From Phytophthora colocasiae (lineage: Eukaryota; Oomycota; Peronosporomycetes; Peronosporales; Peronosporaceae): a stretch of 64,000 bases of DNA. The stretch lies in the NCBI GenBank assembly GCA_018806915.1, contig JAGKQI010000091.1:2356001-2420000 (forward strand), given 5' to 3'. Both the position numbers and the translations under genes were made by a program. The notes under the pieces are model-generated. The model was not told the DNA's origin. It searched no databases and saw only the letters and a list, made by a program, of their open reading frames with translations. Below are positions 49,431 to 58,831 of the stretch, piece after piece; position 1 is the first letter of the stretch; each line of letters opens with the position of its first letter.

Positions 49431-50766
49431 ATGTTCAAGGCCAGCCCGACTTCAAGTGGTAGCGGTGGCTCACCCTTCGAGTACACGACAGCGTCGCCGA
49501 CGCGCGACCCACGTCGCTCTCCTACGGAGGAAGGCGAGGTCGAAGTGGACTACGAGGAGTCCGAACAGGGCGATGCCCCAGCGTCTCCTGCTCCTGCGAG
49601 CTCTAGGACGACTCGATCTGAGCTGCGCTCTCCACGTGATCCGCGTCGATACTCGATTCCTCGGCAGCTGCGTCAGCCCAATCCATTCCCGGAGGGACCT
49701 TCGAGCCTCGTGCTCAACGCGTTACGCAAAGCACCACCATTTCCTGCTCGCGATGAGCCAGAGTCGCTCAGGGGCGTCGAAGACGCGATCACCAACCCAC
49801 TGGATGAGGCGCAGGAGGCCTCTATGAGCGGTGCTCCAGAGTCACGTCGACCAGTCCAACAGGACATCGTGGGGACTTCGTCGCGACGCGACTACGGCTT
49901 CGAGCCTCGTGACCCTGCCGAGCAGGTGAAGCAAGTGATGGCACAGCCAAACCTGCACGGTTACGCCATAGGCGCACCACCTCGCACGGTGACTGAGACT
50001 CAGCAACGGCAAGGGCTCTATGAGCGTTTCCTGACCCCGCAGGTGTGCACACTCGCCGAGTATCGGCAACGCTTAGATAAGCAACGGCGACGGGAGTCTG
50101 TACCTCAGATGAGGACTTATCCACTCCTTCTCCAAACGGGAGAGACTACCCGGGACTACATGGTCCATGGGGCCACCTGGGCCGAGGCTTCACGGAAGCT
50201 CGCGTCGTTTGATCGGCTCATGGAGAGCTCTTCCGTGGTGGACGTCCGCCTCGCTCGAGGTCTACTCTTCCTGTATGCGAAGCTACGCGTGCGGCCCGAC
50301 CGCTTTCCTCGTCACACGACGGCGGTCTCAAGCCACTATCCCTGCCTCGCAGGACGCTCCTCTAGTCTCCGAAGGAGACTCACTGGCTATGCCAGCCACG
50401 GACCAGAGCCTGAGGTCGGCTGCTAGTCCGTCAGCTTCTCACACTAGTGGTGAGAAGCGGGTGTCGACCGAGTGGTCGACCTCGAGCCCTTCGGGCGCCT
50501 CCGATCTTCGCGATCAAAAGCGTCCACGACGTCAGGGCAGTCCTGCCTCAAGGGCCCTTCAAACTCCCACGAATTTTGGGAATGAGAGTACCCACGCCAC
50601 TTCACCAGATACTTGTTTTGACTACGGTGGAGACGTCGCGCCATCAGGCGCTCCACGTGGTAATGGGGAGTCCCCTGCTCATCGAGCAACGGCGGAGGAG
50701 GCCGATTCGCTGCGGGGCGCAATACTCGATGAGTGTGACGAGCGCTATTTGTCGCAGCGCGCCTGA
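49431..50766 (+). pseudogene. E2 antisense ORF with a frameshift
   Basis: Same protein as 56784-58130 up to FPRHTTAV; then about 13 bases are missing relative to E3 at 50325 (GGCGGTCTCAAGCCAC), so the first frame ends at 50426 and the rest continues in 50167-50766. The frame is also open upstream through the LTR to 49044. It lies between integrase and 3' LTR, on the opposite strand, and its end is antisense to the chromodomain (50444-50815). Function unknown; see the E3 copy for details. Confidence 0.7.
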
Positions 50767-50815
50767 TATCAACTAGACTCAGTCCCTTTAGGGGAACGTG
50801 GAGAGCGTTTGGCAT
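50444..50815 (-). CDS. E2 chromodomain frame
   Basis: As in E1: YHVERLMARRLHRSQNKYLV, KWRGYSHSQNSWEFEGPL, one residue different near the end (VDAFD for VDACD). It is in a different phase from integrase and overlaps it by 47 bases. Confidence 0.85.
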   Translation of the reverse strand: MPNALHVPLKGLSLVDIRRAATNSARHTHRVLRPAANRPPPPLLDEQGTPHYHVERLMARRLHRSQNKYLVKWRGYSHSQNSWEFEGPLRQDCPDVVDAFDREDRRRPKGSRSTTRSTPASHH

Positions 50816-51467
50816 TCACATGCCCGTCTCGCTCACGATATGGAGGAGATCGAAAGCCGAGTGGCTTGGCTCGAAGGGCCTCAGTCTCTGACCGCTCGCC
50901 TGCATCAGCAGGAGCTTCAGCTCGCTGAGCTCCGGGGTCAGGTGACGTTGCTGCTGCAGATGACGCAGCCTGGGCGCGTGTCGTCGGCGCCAGCGCCTCC
51001 GCGCTCACCCCCGCGGGGTCCCGATATGGCTTAAGCAAGCCGACGTAGAACACAGGGTGTGTTCGCATCCGCTTTGGCAAGTCAAGCGTGTAAGCCAGGC
51101 CCTTCTTCGCCACGACCGTAAATGGTCCGATGAAGCGCGGACGCAATTTCGTCTTAAAGACACTCGACACTGCATATGTAGGTAGGTTCTTAGCGTTTAA
51201 TAAAACTTGGTCACCGACCTTAAATTCCCACACATTGCCTCTACCTTTTGCATCAGCTTGTTCCTTCTGAACGTCTTGGCTTTCAGCCATCGCGTCACGC
51301 ACACGGCGTAATACGCTCAATCTCACCGAGAGGAAGTCATCGACTTGTTTTACGCACGGCAGAAGGGCTGATATCAGCAAGCTCGGAGTCGAGCGACGGC
51401 ACAGCCTCTCCCCCACCAAACCCAAGGCCACCGCGTGGCGGCGTGAGCGGGACGCGCGGATGCGCAA
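50769..51467 (-). CDS. E2 integrase C-terminal domain
   Basis: GNVWEFKVGDQVLLNAKNLP, RFIGPFTVVAKKGLAYTLDL, THPVFYVGLLKPY, then an Ala-rich linker to KGTESS. Preceded in another phase by the core frame 52263-51337. The first ~40 residues of the open frame are out of phase with integrase. The linker DNA is antisense to a coiled-coil ORF at 50798-51034. Confidence 0.82.
   Translation of the reverse strand: MRIRASRSRRHAVALGLVGERLCRRSTPSLLISALLPCVKQVDDFLSVRLSVLRRVRDAMAESQDVQKEQADAKGRGNVWEFKVGDQVLLNAKNLPTYAVSSVFKTKLRPRFIGPFTVVAKKGLAYTLDLPKRMRTHPVFYVGLLKPYRDPAGVSAEALAPTTRAQAASSAAATSPDPGAQRAEAPADAGERSETEALRAKPLGFRSPPYRERDGHVNAKRSPRSPKGTESS
50798..51034 (+). CDS. E2 short coiled-coil ORF following the antisense ORF
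   Basis: 78 codons: DMEEIESRVAWLEGPQSLTA, RLHQQELQLAELRGQVTLLL, then a Pro/Ser tail. It starts 32 bases after the antisense-ORF stop in another phase, is fully conserved in E3 (58162-58398), and resembles in place and character the coiled-coil end of the family 1 antisense ORF (2-289). It may be the natural C-terminus reached by frameshift or splicing, or a chance frame. Confidence 0.5.
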   Translation: MESVWHSHARLAHDMEEIESRVAWLEGPQSLTARLHQQELQLAELRGQVTLLLQMTQPGRVSSAPAPPRSPPRGPDMA

Positions 51468-52263
51468 GACCGTTCACGTAGAACGGGGTGAAGCCTGTCG
51501 AGGCATGCACCGTATTGTTCATTGAGAACTCAACGAGAGGAAGCATAGCGCTCCAACGCTTCGGCGTTTCAGCGCATATGCTGCGGAGGATGTCCTCCAA
51601 AACGCGATTTACGCGATCAGTCTGACCGTCGGTCTGCGGATGATCTGTTGTGGACATGTCCAGTCGAGTGCCAAGCACTTTAAAGACGGACGTCCAGAAG
51701 TGACCCGTGAAACGGGGGTCTCGATCCGAGACAATGGTCTCTGGCAGCCCATGCTGGCGGAAGACCCGATCGATAAAGATCGTCGCTGTACCAGCGCCAT
51801 CGACGGTGTCCGGCACAGCCGCTAGGTGAGCCATCTTGCTCAGACGGTCAACAAAGACCACAACGCCCGTGTTGCCTGCCGAAGCCTTCGGCAGGCCAAA
51901 CACAAAGTCCATACTCATGGACTGCCAACACCCAGAGGGTACAGGCAAGCTCGCCAAAGGCGCTGCCGCGTGCGGTGAGGGTTTAACCCGCTGACACGTC
52001 TCGCACGTGTGCACATATGTGCTGACCCACTTGTACATCTTCGGCCACCAGTACATGGAGCTCACCGAGCCGTAGGTCTTCTCGCGACCGAGGTGGCCGC
52101 TTGTGGGTGTGTCGTGGGCCTCATAGAGGATACGATACTTCAGGTCCTCATCGTGAGGAACCACCACACGTGGTGGGTCATCCTGACCCGTGCTGTAGTA
52201 CAGCAGACCACCTTCCAGGCTATAGCGCTGGAGTCTCGCTTTTAGGCGTCGTGACAGGGTCAC
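51337..52263 (-). CDS. E2 integrase zinc finger and core
   Basis: 308 codons, undisturbed: TSGHLGREKTY and CETCQRVKPS (zinc), SMDFVFGLPKASAGNTGVVV (Asp), TIVSDRDPRFTGHFWTSVFK (Asp), DHPQTDGQTDRVNRVLEDIL (here the Glu of QTERV is Asp: QTDRV), FSMNNTVHASTGFTPFYVNG. The E-to-D change at the third catalytic position is shared with E3 and absent in E1 (QTERV). Confidence 0.92.
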   Translation of the reverse strand: MTLSRRLKARLQRYSLEGGLLYYSTGQDDPPRVVVPHDEDLKYRILYEAHDTPTSGHLGREKTYGSVSSMYWWPKMYKWVSTYVHTCETCQRVKPSPHAAAPLASLPVPSGCWQSMSMDFVFGLPKASAGNTGVVVFVDRLSKMAHLAAVPDTVDGAGTATIFIDRVFRQHGLPETIVSDRDPRFTGHFWTSVFKVLGTRLDMSTTDHPQTDGQTDRVNRVLEDILRSICAETPKRWSAMLPLVEFSMNNTVHASTGFTPFYVNGLAHPRVPLTPPRGGLGFGGGEAVPSLDSELADISPSAVRKTSR

Positions 52264-52279
52264 CTTTGAGTCCTTAAAC

Positions 52280-53167
52280 TCATCGCTCCCATGAGCTCCC
52301 TAGAGCTTGAAGCAGCGCGACACATGAGTCGTCCTGAGCGTACGCTGCTCGAACCATGTCCGTCACAGACGATGTCACCGAGGTGACATGAGATAACTCA
52401 TAGTCCGGGCGACGTGATAACGCGTCAGCGAGGACGTTCTGCCTGCCAGGCTTGTACTTCACCTCGAAGTTATTCTCCGCAAAGAAGGAGAGCCATCGAG
52501 CCATCCTCTGTAAGAGGTGAGGCGACTGCGTCGCGATGCGTAGCGACGCATGATCCGTGTAGATCACAAACGGCTTGGAGCCGAGCAGGTGAACCCTGAA
52601 TTTGACGAGAGCGTACTTCATCGCAAGTAGCTCCTTGTCATGAACTGGATAGTTCTTCTCAGCAGCCTTGGGCTGCCGAGACTCAAACGCAATGACGCGT
52701 TCGCGCCCTTCGGCGTCCGCTTGTAGCAAAGCACTGCCGATGGCAAAGTCCGAAGCGTCACAGACGACGATGAACGGACGATCGGGGTCTGGAAACGCCA
52801 GTATCGGTGCCTGAAGCAGGCTATCCTTGATACGAGTGAACGCACTCTCGTGATCAGCACGCCATACCCATTCGGCATCCTTCTTAAGGAGATCCGTCAG
52901 TGGCCGAGCCAACTCAGCGTAGTTCTCGCTGTACTTGTGCAAGTTGTTGGCCAAGCCAAGCCACTTACGCAAGTCTTTCTGGTTCAAGGGAACCGGCCAG
53001 TCCACAATGGCCTTGACTTTTGCTGGATCAGCACGAAGGCCATGCTTCCCAACGAAGCACCCTAGGAAGGGGATTTCTTCCGCGCCAAAGACGCACTTGT
53101 CCGCGTTGGCGTACAACTTGTTGGTGCGCATGCACTCGAGCACTGCTCTCACGTGTTCCACGTGCAC
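52280..53167 (-). CDS. E2 RT thumb and RNase H
   Basis: 295 codons. RT end ([52 protein letters not shown]), then RNase H ([54 protein letters not shown]) and the tether [20 protein letters not shown]. Complete for this segment; the preceding RT palm is in another frame (53370-53149). Confidence 0.9.
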   Translation of the reverse strand: MHVEHVRAVLECMRTNKLYANADKCVFGAEEIPFLGCFVGKHGLRADPAKVKAIVDWPVPLNQKDLRKWLGLANNLHKYSENYAELARPLTDLLKKDAEWVWRADHESAFTRIKDSLLQAPILAFPDPDRPFIVVCDASDFAIGSALLQADAEGRERVIAFESRQPKAAEKNYPVHDKELLAMKYALVKFRVHLLGSKPFVIYTDHASLRIATQSPHLLQRMARWLSFFAENNFEVKYKPGRQNVLADALSRRPDYELSHVTSVTSSVTDMVRAAYAQDDSCVALLQALGSSWER

Positions 53168-55023
53168 CTCGACGTCGGTCTTGCCGTGTTGTGGACGAAC
53201 ACGTCGTCAAAGTACGTCTGTGCGAATGCCCGCAGGGGTCTAAACAGTTGCGTCACTAGACGGTTGAACGTTGCAGGCGCGTTCGACAGCCCTTGGGGCA
53301 TGACGAGCCACTCCCAGAGCATACCGCTCGGGGTACTCACCGCTGTAAGTGGGATATCACTGGCTCGCATGAGCAGCTAATAGTAGCCATCGACTAAGTC
53401 GAGCGCACTGTACATTGTGCAACCCACCATGCTGTTCTGAAGAACATCCTTCCTAGGAATCGGTGTCTGCGCCGGAATCGTGGCAGCGTTGAGCTTGTTA
53501 AAAGCGTGAACGATACGCCACTTGCCATTCGGCTTTCTGACACAGAACGTAGGTGCGGAGTGCGGAGACTTGCTCTCGCGCACGAGACCCGCCGCGTGCT
53601 TCGCACGGAAGGAGGCGTCAATGACGTCGCATTGCTCTTTAGGAAGGGGCCACTGCCGGGTCACGCAGTATTTAGTTCCGGGAACTAAGTTGATCTCGTG
53701 ACGAACGCCTCGGTCAGGAGGCAGGCCACTCGGTGGTTCCTTCGAGACAACGTCTCCATATTCCTTCAGCAAGGAGTAGAAGGGATCCGAGGGATTCTTG
53801 AGGATCTCCGACCCACTCCTGGCGTTCAACGCCTTCTTGACCTCGGTCAAGACGGACTCGTCCACGAGGGACGATGAGTTTAACTCCTCTTCAGGTCGGA
53901 CGATGACCACCTCGGCGAGTTCGCCAGCCTTTAAGGCATCGCCAAAGTCGGCGGACGACATCTCCTCTAGCTCAAGGAGCTTGTCAACACTCGGCAGATT
54001 GCCCAGTAGGACGCTGCCTTCGGTACTGCCGTCCACTCCATCAACCGGAGTGTATAGCAGCCCGCAGCCCTCCTGTGCGTCGACACTCGACGTCACGGAT
54101 GACTCAGACGCGGAACGTCTCACCCAAAGGGCCTTACGACGTCGTCGTCTAGCCGACGAACGTCCACTCGACGGAGTACGTGCCGCCGCACAAGTTTCAG
54201 CCTCTCTCGGCTCAGTGTCAGAGACACTCAGCGATCCACTCGGTCGATGACCGGTGTCGCTCAGCGGAGTACGTGCCGCTGCACAATCAATGACCGTAAC
54301 AGGTCCAGTGTCAGAGTCACTCAGTGATCTACCTGGTCCGCGATCAGTATCACTCGACGGAATACGTGCCGCCCCACAGGGGTTACGTGGGCCTTGCCCA
54401 CACGTTGACTCACTGTCAACCAGCGCTACGCGCTCAACAGGGCTGCGGTCCTCGCACTCGGTGCGGTCCACTAACTCGGACACGCCGACTTCCAGCATCA
54501 TAGCCGACTCGGCTCGATGCTCGCGCCAGTAGCGCTTCTGCTTCCTAGCAGAGGTGGGTTCATGACTCGCCAAAGCTCCACTAGGAGAGAAGTGCGTAGC
54601 ACCTAAGGTCTTCGACCTCAAATCGATCCATGGCTCGTGGCGCTCCAGCCACGCCATACCAAGGATGAGGTCGTACCTCGAATCCAGGTCCAGGTCCAAG
54701 CAGCGTTCTACGCTGTCGAAGTCCAAGAACTTCAGCCGCAGGTCCATGGGCACCTTGGCTACCGTGACACGGACGCCCGTCGCTAGACGGACAGTGACGG
54801 TGTCACCTCTTCGCGCTCGAAGCGCCTCAGCATATTGCTGACTACCCTCAACGGTGGAGCGTCTGACATAGTTGCCAGACGCTCCCGAATCGATCAACAC
54901 GATCCACGGCTTCTCGAAGCCCTTCACGTCCACATGGACGACCAGCAAGCCCTGCTTGCTCACACGTTCCGTGTTCAAGAGCACGGAGCTCTTCGGGGCT
55001 GAGCCCCAGTGCCTCTCACGCAC
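53149..55023 (-). pseudogene. E2 protease and RT, with a stop in the palm
   Basis: Frame 55023-53377 (548 codons) has IVLIDSGASGNYVRRS, LILGMAWLERHEPWIDL, the AAARTP repeat region (DNA 54167-54390) and RT up to SALDLVDGYY, where TAG (53377-53379) replaces Gln. It resumes in phase as [16 protein letters not shown] to [18 protein letters not shown] and then shows the family 3 frame break after VFVHNT. E3 has the same TAG; E1 has Gln. Confidence 0.92.
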
Positions 55024-55061
55024 TGCAGAACTCAGTTCTTCCCCAGTAGACCGCCCCGCGT

Positions 55062-56040
55062 CTACTGGGAGCCGTCGTTTCCCTGGGCAGAGCCCGAAGC
55101 GGGACCCGCGGCAGGGTTGCGGCCATTCTGGCCGGCGCGATCTTTGCGCAGAGGGCAGTTGGGCCTCAGATGTGTGGGACTACCACACGTGTAGCACCGG
55201 TGGATGCTCATACGCTGCACCGCAGCTCGTACCTCGGCTACTTCATCTTCAGCATAGCTGAGGTCCATGGGTTCGGGGTCCCCCGGACCCTGTGCTGCTA
55301 GCACCGACCCTCGACAGCTTAAAGTTGTGTTCGGCATTCAATGCCACGCTGACAGCGTCCTCGAAACTGCGAGGATTCTGACTGAACGCCTCCGTCCTGG
55401 CCACGCCAGCTCGTAAACCTTCCATGAAGATGGTCACAGTGACCACCTCAGGTAGAGGATCGGCAGCCATGCCGGCAATGAGCGTGCGCAACTCTTGGAC
55501 ATAGTCCACCAGGTCCTTCTTGCCCTGTCGGCAAGCAAGGAAGCGTGACCGGACGCGATACGCCTGGTTAGGCGGAGCAAACACTTGCGTGAGCTTGGTC
55601 TTCAGCTCACCCCAAGTGGGGAAGGCCGTTTCTACCGACGTCCCAGACGTCAAGGCCCATTCTCGTGCTCGCCCTTCGAGCTTAGAGATGGCAAACGCCG
55701 CGCGTTGCCCCTCCAATTGGCGCATGGCGGCCCCCATGGCCATTTCGACCTCTCGGGTCCACAAAAGGAGGTTCTCTCCCTCATTCCCGTGGAAGGTCTT
55801 CACGCTGAGCGTGACGGGCTTAGCTCTCGGAGCAGGGGTAACCCCTTTTACATTCCGCTGAATGTGCTCGACGAGAGCGTTTTCGTACGAGGCAAATGCC
55901 TCGAGGCGCGCGTTGACGGCCTCCGGCCCTTGGGACGCAAGGTGCGCCGTACCTTCCGGGCCCAGCAACGACGTAAGCTTGTTAAGCGTGCCCCGCTGAC
56001 TCGGAGTCAAGTGAGCGTATGCTTCTGGCTCCATTCTCAC
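55062..56040 (-). pseudogene. E2 gag with a frameshift before the zinc knuckle
   Basis: [20 protein letters not shown] to SSTGSGGPRTHGPQLC (56040-55249), then the knuckle part in another phase (55337-55062: [34 protein letters not shown], ending GSAQGNDGSQ). The frameshift is at about 55290 (GGGTCCCCCGGACC) and is shared with E3. The Gag domain residues match E1 apart from about ten changes. Confidence 0.92.
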
Positions 56041-56072
56041 AGAGAAACAGTCTTTAACTCAGGAGTTGGATT

Positions 56073-56089
56073 GACTACAAGTGCTACCA
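56073..56089 (-). other. Primer-binding site of E2
   Basis: Minus strand TGGTAGCACTTGTAGTC, two bases from the LTR; the same at 63423-63439 for E3. Confidence 0.7.
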
Positions 56090-56091
56090 GA

Positions 56092-56488
56092 TGCAGCGGG
56101 GCTGCGTAGGTTTGCACGGCAAAGAGGAAGTTTTAGTTGACTCGTAGATTCCTGCTTGCAAGGCACTAGCCTTCGGTTCTATACAAGAACCAAGTAGTCC
56201 ACTAAATACGGGACTCGCACAAATAAAGGAACTAACACTAATTATGTAAAATGCAAACTGAATTAAATTGACTTTTATTGCCCTAGTCCTAAATGTAATG
56301 GATTTAGTATCTAGCGTACTAAATCCTAATCAAAATGCAATATGTGGCTCTCAGCCAATCCCCCCTCACATGGGTACATGTGACGTGTGAGATACGATGT
56401 GTCATACACGATCTGTGACGTGTGACCTGGCCGGTGTATACCACGCCAACTGTAGCCAAGGCGCGCAGCGCCGTGTAACCCCGTTACA
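56092..56488 (-). repeat. Central LTR shared by E2 (5') and E3 (3')
   Basis: 397 bp. The U5-side variants (GTTTGCACGG, GTTTTAGTTG, GTAGATTCCTGCTTGC) match the right LTR at 63442; the U3 side (GGGACTCGCACAAATAAAGG and on) matches the left LTR at 48740. It is therefore a left-right recombinant with the exchange between about 56160 and 56217. Confidence 0.93.
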
Positions 56489-56501
56489 CCCTCCCCCACC
56501 A
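56489..56501 (-). other. Polypurine tract of E3
   Basis: Minus strand GGTGGGGGAGGG adjoining the central LTR. Confidence 0.7.
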
Positions 56502-56621
56502 AACCGTGGATACGCAGTATCTACAACTGCAGACATAACTGCCTTGCCAAGGCCTGTCACCGGCAACTTTCCAATAAAAGAAATCTCTCAACGAGAGTGC
56601 GCGTGCGCGCTGGCTCAACGA

Positions 56622-56640
56622 GCACATTCTCCAATTCTCT
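56622..56640 (+). promoter_or_regulatory. Oomycete-type initiator-like sequence before the E3 antisense ORF
   Basis: GCACATTCTCCAATTCTCT, as in E2 (49269-49287); next ATG downstream is 56784. Confidence 0.5.
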
Positions 56641-56783
56641 CCAGCGAGCTAAACGCTCCTGTGGTGTCCCGTGTCCAGGCGTCTCCGCCTCAGCGCCTCT
56701 GCGCTTTCCGGACTGAGCCCTCGGCTCCTCTCACGCTCTCCGTTTCGGAGTATTTCGCGGCGTCTCGCCTTCGCTACGGAGCG

Positions 56784-58130
56784 ATGTTCAAGGCCAGCCC
56801 GACTTCAAGTGGTAGCGGTGGCTCACCCTTCGAGTACACGACAGCGTCGCCGACGCGCGACTTACGTCGCTCTCCTACGGAGGAAGGCGAGGTCGAAGTG
56901 GACTACGAGGAGTCCGAACAGGGCGATGCCCCAGCGTCTCCTGCTCCTGCGAGCTCTAGGACGACTCGATCTGAGCTGCGCTCTCCACGTGATCCGCGTC
57001 GATACTCGATTCCTCGGCAGCTGCGTCAGCCCAATCCATTCCCGGAGGGACCTTCGAGCCTCGTGCTCAACGCGTTACGCAAAGCACCACCATTTCCTGC
57101 TCGCGATGAGCCAGAGTCGCTCAGGGGCGTCGAAGACGCGATCACCAACCCACTGGATGAGGCGCAGGAGGCCTCTATGAGCGGTGCTCCAGAGTCACGT
57201 CGACCAGTCCAACGGGACATCGTGGGGACTTCGTCGCGACGCGACTACGGCTTCGAGCCTCGTGACCCTGCCGAGCAGGTGAAGCAAGTGATGGCACAGC
57301 CAAACCTGCACGGTTACGCCATAGGCGCACCACCTCGCACGGTGACTGAGACTCAGCAACGGCAAGGGCTCTATGAGCGTTTCCTGACCCCGCAGGTGTG
57401 CACACTCGCCGAGTATCGGCAACGCTTAGATAAGCAACGGCGACGGGAGTCTGTACCTCAGATGAGGACTTATCCACTCCTTCTCCAAACGGGAGAGACT
57501 ACCCGGGACTACATGGTCCATGGGGCCACCTGGGCCGAGGCTTCACGGAAGCTCGCGTCGTTTGATCGGCTCATGGAGAGCTCTTCCGTGGTGGACGTCC
57601 GCCTCGCTCGAGGTCTACTCTTCCTGTATGCGAAGCTACGCGTGCGGCCCGACCGCTTTCCTCGTCACACGACGGCGGTGGATCCCGCCTCTCAACCCAC
57701 TATCCCTGCCTCGCAGGACGCTCCTCTAGTCTCCGAAGGAGACTCACTGGCTATGCCAGCCACGGACCAGAGCCTGAGGTCGGCTGCTAGTCCGTCAGCT
57801 TCTCACACTAGTGGTGAGAAGCGGGTGTCGACCGAGTGGTCGACCTCGAGCCCTTCGGGCGCCTCCGATCTTCGCGATCAAAAGCGTCCACGACGTCAGG
57901 GCAGTCCTGCCTCAAGGGCCCTTCAAACTCCCACGAATTTTGGGAATGAGAGTACCCACGCCACTTCACCAGATACTTGTTTTGACTACGGTGGAGACGT
58001 CGCGCCATCAGGCGCTCCACGTGGTAATGGGGAGTCCCCTGCTCATCGAGCAACGGCGGAGGAGGCCGATTCGCTGCGGGGCGCAATACTCGATGAGTGT
58101 GACGAGCGCTATTTGTCGCAGCGCGCCTGA
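56784..58130 (+). CDS. E3 antisense ORF, 448 codons, intact (unknown function)
   Basis: Opposite to pol, between integrase and 3' LTR. I chose ATG 56784 (MFKASPTSSGSGGSPFEYTT) as the first after the initiator-like motif; the frame is open back to 56397. It has an acidic EEGEVEVDYEESEQ, a Pro/Arg-rich part (SPRDPRRYSIPRQLRQPNPF), a charged ordered part (about residues 165-320: DPAEQVKQVMAQPNLHGYAI, GLYERFLTPQVCTLAEYRQR, MVHGATWAEASRKLASFDRL, VDVRLARGLLFLYAKLRVRP) and a Ser/Pro-rich tail with KRPRRQG, ending CDERYLSQRA. It overlaps the chromodomain (57808-58179) on the other strand. No family recognised; EEGEV also occurs in the B antisense ORF. Confidence 0.7.
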   Translation: MFKASPTSSGSGGSPFEYTTASPTRDLRRSPTEEGEVEVDYEESEQGDAPASPAPASSRTTRSELRSPRDPRRYSIPRQLRQPNPFPEGPSSLVLNALRKAPPFPARDEPESLRGVEDAITNPLDEAQEASMSGAPESRRPVQRDIVGTSSRRDYGFEPRDPAEQVKQVMAQPNLHGYAIGAPPRTVTETQQRQGLYERFLTPQVCTLAEYRQRLDKQRRRESVPQMRTYPLLLQTGETTRDYMVHGATWAEASRKLASFDRLMESSSVVDVRLARGLLFLYAKLRVRPDRFPRHTTAVDPASQPTIPASQDAPLVSEGDSLAMPATDQSLRSAASPSASHTSGEKRVSTEWSTSSPSGASDLRDQKRPRRQGSPASRALQTPTNFGNESTHATSPDTCFDYGGDVAPSGAPRGNGESPAHRATAEEADSLRGAILDECDERYLSQRA

Positions 58131-58179
58131 TATCAACTAGACTCAGTCCCTTTAGGGGAACGTGGAGAGCGTTTGGCAT
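57808..58179 (-). CDS. E3 chromodomain frame
   Basis: Same protein as in E2 (YHVERLMARRLHRSQNKYLV, KWRGYSHSQNSWEFEGPL), in a phase distinct from integrase. Antisense to the end of the 56784-58130 ORF. Confidence 0.85.
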   Translation of the reverse strand: MPNALHVPLKGLSLVDIRRAATNSARHTHRVLRPAANRPPPPLLDEQGTPHYHVERLMARRLHRSQNKYLVKWRGYSHSQNSWEFEGPLRQDCPDVVDAFDREDRRRPKGSRSTTRSTPASHH

Positions 58180-58831
58180 TCACATGCCCGTCTCGCTCAC
58201 GATATGGAGGAGATCGAAAGCCGAGTGGCTTGGCTCGAAGGGCCTCAGTCTCTGACCGCTCGCCTGCATCAGCAGGAGCTTCAGCTCGCTGAGCTCCGGG
58301 GTCAGGTGACGTTGCTGCTGCAGATGACGCAGCCTGGGCGCGTGTCGTCGGCGCCAGCGCCTCCGCGCTCACCCCCGCGGGGTCCCGATATGGCTTAAGC
58401 AAGCCGACGTAGAACACAGGGTGTGTTCGCATCCGCTTTGGCAAGTCAAGCGTGTAAGCCAGGCCCTTCTTCGCCACGACCGTAAATGGTCCGATGAAGC
58501 GCGGACGCAATTTCGTCTTAAAGACACTCGACACTGCATATGTAGGTAGGTTCTTAGCGTTTAATAAAACTTGGTCACCGACCTTAAATTCCCACACATT
58601 GCCTCTACCTTTTGCATCAGCTTGTTCCTTCTGAACGTCTTGGCTTTCAGCCATCGCGTCACGCACACGGCGTAATACGCTCAATCTCACCGAGAGGAAG
58701 TCATCGACTTGTTTTACGCACGGCAGAAGGGCTGATATCAGCAAGCTCGGAGTCGAGCGACGGCACAGCCTCTCCCCCACCAAACCCAAGGCCACCGCGT
58801 GGCGGCGTGAGCGGGACGCGCGGATGCGCAA
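58133..58831 (-). CDS. E3 integrase C-terminal domain
   Basis: Same as E2 50769-51467 with no residue differences that I can see: GNVWEFKVGDQVLLNAKNLP, RFIGPFTVVAKKGLAYTLDL, FYVGLLKPY. Confidence 0.82.
   Translation of the reverse strand: MRIRASRSRRHAVALGLVGERLCRRSTPSLLISALLPCVKQVDDFLSVRLSVLRRVRDAMAESQDVQKEQADAKGRGNVWEFKVGDQVLLNAKNLPTYAVSSVFKTKLRPRFIGPFTVVAKKGLAYTLDLPKRMRTHPVFYVGLLKPYRDPAGVSAEALAPTTRAQAASSAAATSPDPGAQRAEAPADAGERSETEALRAKPLGFRSPPYRERDGHVNAKRSPRSPKGTESS
58162..58398 (+). CDS. E3 short coiled-coil ORF following the antisense ORF
   Basis: Identical to E2 50798-51034 (RLHQQELQLAELRGQVTLLL). It begins 32 bases after the antisense-ORF stop in the +1 phase. Confidence 0.5.
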   Translation: MESVWHSHARLAHDMEEIESRVAWLEGPQSLTARLHQQELQLAELRGQVTLLLQMTQPGRVSSAPAPPRSPPRGPDMA

